DNA of 64,000 nucleotides. Origin: Calothrix sp. FI2-JRJ7. Its GTDB lineage: Bacteria > Cyanobacteriota > Cyanobacteriia > Cyanobacteriales > Nostocaceae. The notes beneath the pieces are model-generated. The model searched no databases. It was not told the origin of the DNA and worked only from the letters and a program-made list of their open reading frames with translations. A program made the position numbers and the translations under genes. The stretch covers positions 62,001 through 126,000 of the forward strand of contig JAHHGX010000031.1 of NCBI GenBank assembly GCA_019359675.1, in the 5' to 3' direction. This document shows positions 63,114 through 64,000 of this stretch, in pieces (the stretch's first letter is position 1; each line of letters begins with the position of its first letter).

Positions 63114-64000
63114 ACAAAATGCTGCCCGTTTGATTATCGCGAATACAAGTGAAAAATGGACGGTCAACAACCATTGAAAATGGAGGGTTCATAGGGGCAG
63201 AAAGCGCGACAATGCCTACTGAAGTCGCTGCTGCTGCCTCTGTTCCTTCTTCTGATACTTCAACAAAAGTTTTATGCTTAACAGTACTAATAGCAAGATT
63301 TTTACCAATTCCCGAAAAATCGGCTTTATCGCTAAACGCTTCTCCCATACCCAACGCTGTTAAAGCATCGTTGAGTGTCACCTCGTAATCCATTTTAAAA
63401 CGAGGCAATCGAATTTCACCCTCTCGTCTCCGGAACTGTGGCATCCATTTTTCCCAGTTCTCAGAATTTAAACTTTGGTAAAACTCTTTCAAATCACCCG
63501 AATTCTCTTTCGGCAAAAATACATAAAAGCTGATTTTACCGTCTTTACCATAAGGTAAGGTTATTGCTTGAAACTTATCATTCTCTAAATACTTATAGTT
63601 CCCTCGTTGCGCCATCATCGGAGTTTGAAGAACTTGACCGGACGCTTTTGTGAAAGGTTGTTGTTTGGTTTGGCTTTTATCAAATGGCTCAGTCCAGGCG
63701 CCTTTAAAGTAAATGGCGTTAATTAAGAACATTACTTGGTCTGGACTGATTTGCTCAACAATTTTATCAATTTTACCGCGCGTCGAATCTTTAACCCAAT
63801 TATTAATCGTATTCGCGGCGCCACTGTCGGTAAAATCTAGATTTGTAACGCGCGAAGCATAAAAATCGCGGTTTCGTTGCATGAAACTTGGATTTAACGA
63901 CGCATTGCTATTAGTCCATAGCGAATTAGCAATAGTTATCTGTACTTTTGGGTCAGGATTTTCTAGAAGCGTTTTTAATGCTGCATTCGATGAATTTATT
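63082..64000 (-). CDS. serpin family protein, 5' end outside the window
   Basis: Reads to the window edge; 306 codons of coding sequence are visible, at least a further 60-100 residues lie beyond. SLW and the helical region (RNRDFYASRVTNLDF), FLINAIYFKGAW shutter, and the C-terminal RPFFTCIRDNQTGSILFMG are serpin signatures. The hinge EEGTEAAAAT is of the inhibitory type; counting from it places the scissile bond at about L-S (IVALSAP). A protease inhibitor, perhaps exported. The gene converges on and overlaps the AI-2E gene. Confidence 0.92.
   Translation of the reverse strand, partial: INSSNAALKTLLENPDPKVQITIANSLWTNSNASLNPSFMQRNRDFYASRVTNLDFTDSGAANTINNWVKDSTRGKIDKIVEQISPDQVMFLINAIYFKGAWTEPFDKSQTKQQPFTKASGQVLQTPMMAQRGNYKYLENDKFQAITLPYGKDGKISFYVFLPKENSGDLKEFYQSLNSENWEKWMPQFRRREGEIRLPRFKMDYEVTLNDALTALGMGEAFSDKADFSGIGKNLAISTVKHKTFVEVSEEGTEAAAATSVGIVALSAPMNPPFSMVVDRPFFTCIRDNQTGSILFMGSIVAPQS

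Noticed and set aside
1..64000. CRISPR array or tRNA gene
   Set aside because: Repeats found are palindromic dispersed or short tandem repeats without regular spacers; no cloverleaf with a TTCGANNC arm was seen.

Overview
The window is chromosomal DNA of a filamentous, probably heterocystous (Nostocales-type) cyanobacterium. The evidence is phylloquinone genes menF, menA and menC, the small RNA Yfr1 between trxA and guaB3, a BioU-like biotin enzyme, ycf35 with a 4Fe-4S ferredoxin, the DUF3038/DUF4335 pair, many-PAS histidine kinases, and the short tandem repeats of the agttaggagt and actcagc type typical of this group. Base composition is AT-rich (about 60% by eye). The hexamer GGCGCC occurs about 114 times by hand count (4 to 5 expected), while the classic cyanobacterial HIP1 octamer GCGATCGC was not seen and the tetramer GATC is very scarce.

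Layout. 0-5 kb: CysO-like sulfur carrier and threonine synthase, an OmpA-type outer-membrane protein, and a MoaD-like protein. 4.8-7.2 kb: a Ser/Thr kinase fused to a periplasmic ligand-binding domain, flanked by two copies of a MITE-like element. 8-12 kb: phylloquinone genes menF and, divergently, menA-menC. 11.8-15 kb: fatty acid and phospholipid genes plsX-fabH-fabD. 15.6-20.7 kb: dacB, an LptC-like lipoprotein, a NYN-domain protein and metG. 21-23 kb: an acyltransferase and an alpha/beta hydrolase resembling the two halves of plant phytyl ester synthase.

22.8-34.1 kb is an accessory, partly decayed zone: a Uma2 remnant, an EcsC-like protein, a broken MNT nucleotidyltransferase, a seven-PAS histidine kinase whose 5' end is cut off by a stop codon, a response regulator, a hybrid kinase, a HEPN remnant, leucyl aminopeptidase and a frameshifted TnpB. 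Repeats normally found between genes have entered reading frames here (both kinases) and also in mutS2.

34.3-64 kb is mostly housekeeping: LOG protein, trxA, yfr1, guaB3, mutS2, DUF3038/DUF4335, the DUF2997-ycf35-ferredoxin operon, a BioU-like gene, type IV pilus genes pilB-pilT-pilC, the grpE-dnaK-dnaJ chaperone cluster with a TusA-like gene and rsgA, an alpha/beta hydrolase, a PEP-CTERM protein, a LytR-CpsA-Psr protein, an AI-2E transporter, and a serpin that runs off the right edge. No tRNA, rRNA or CRISPR array was seen.
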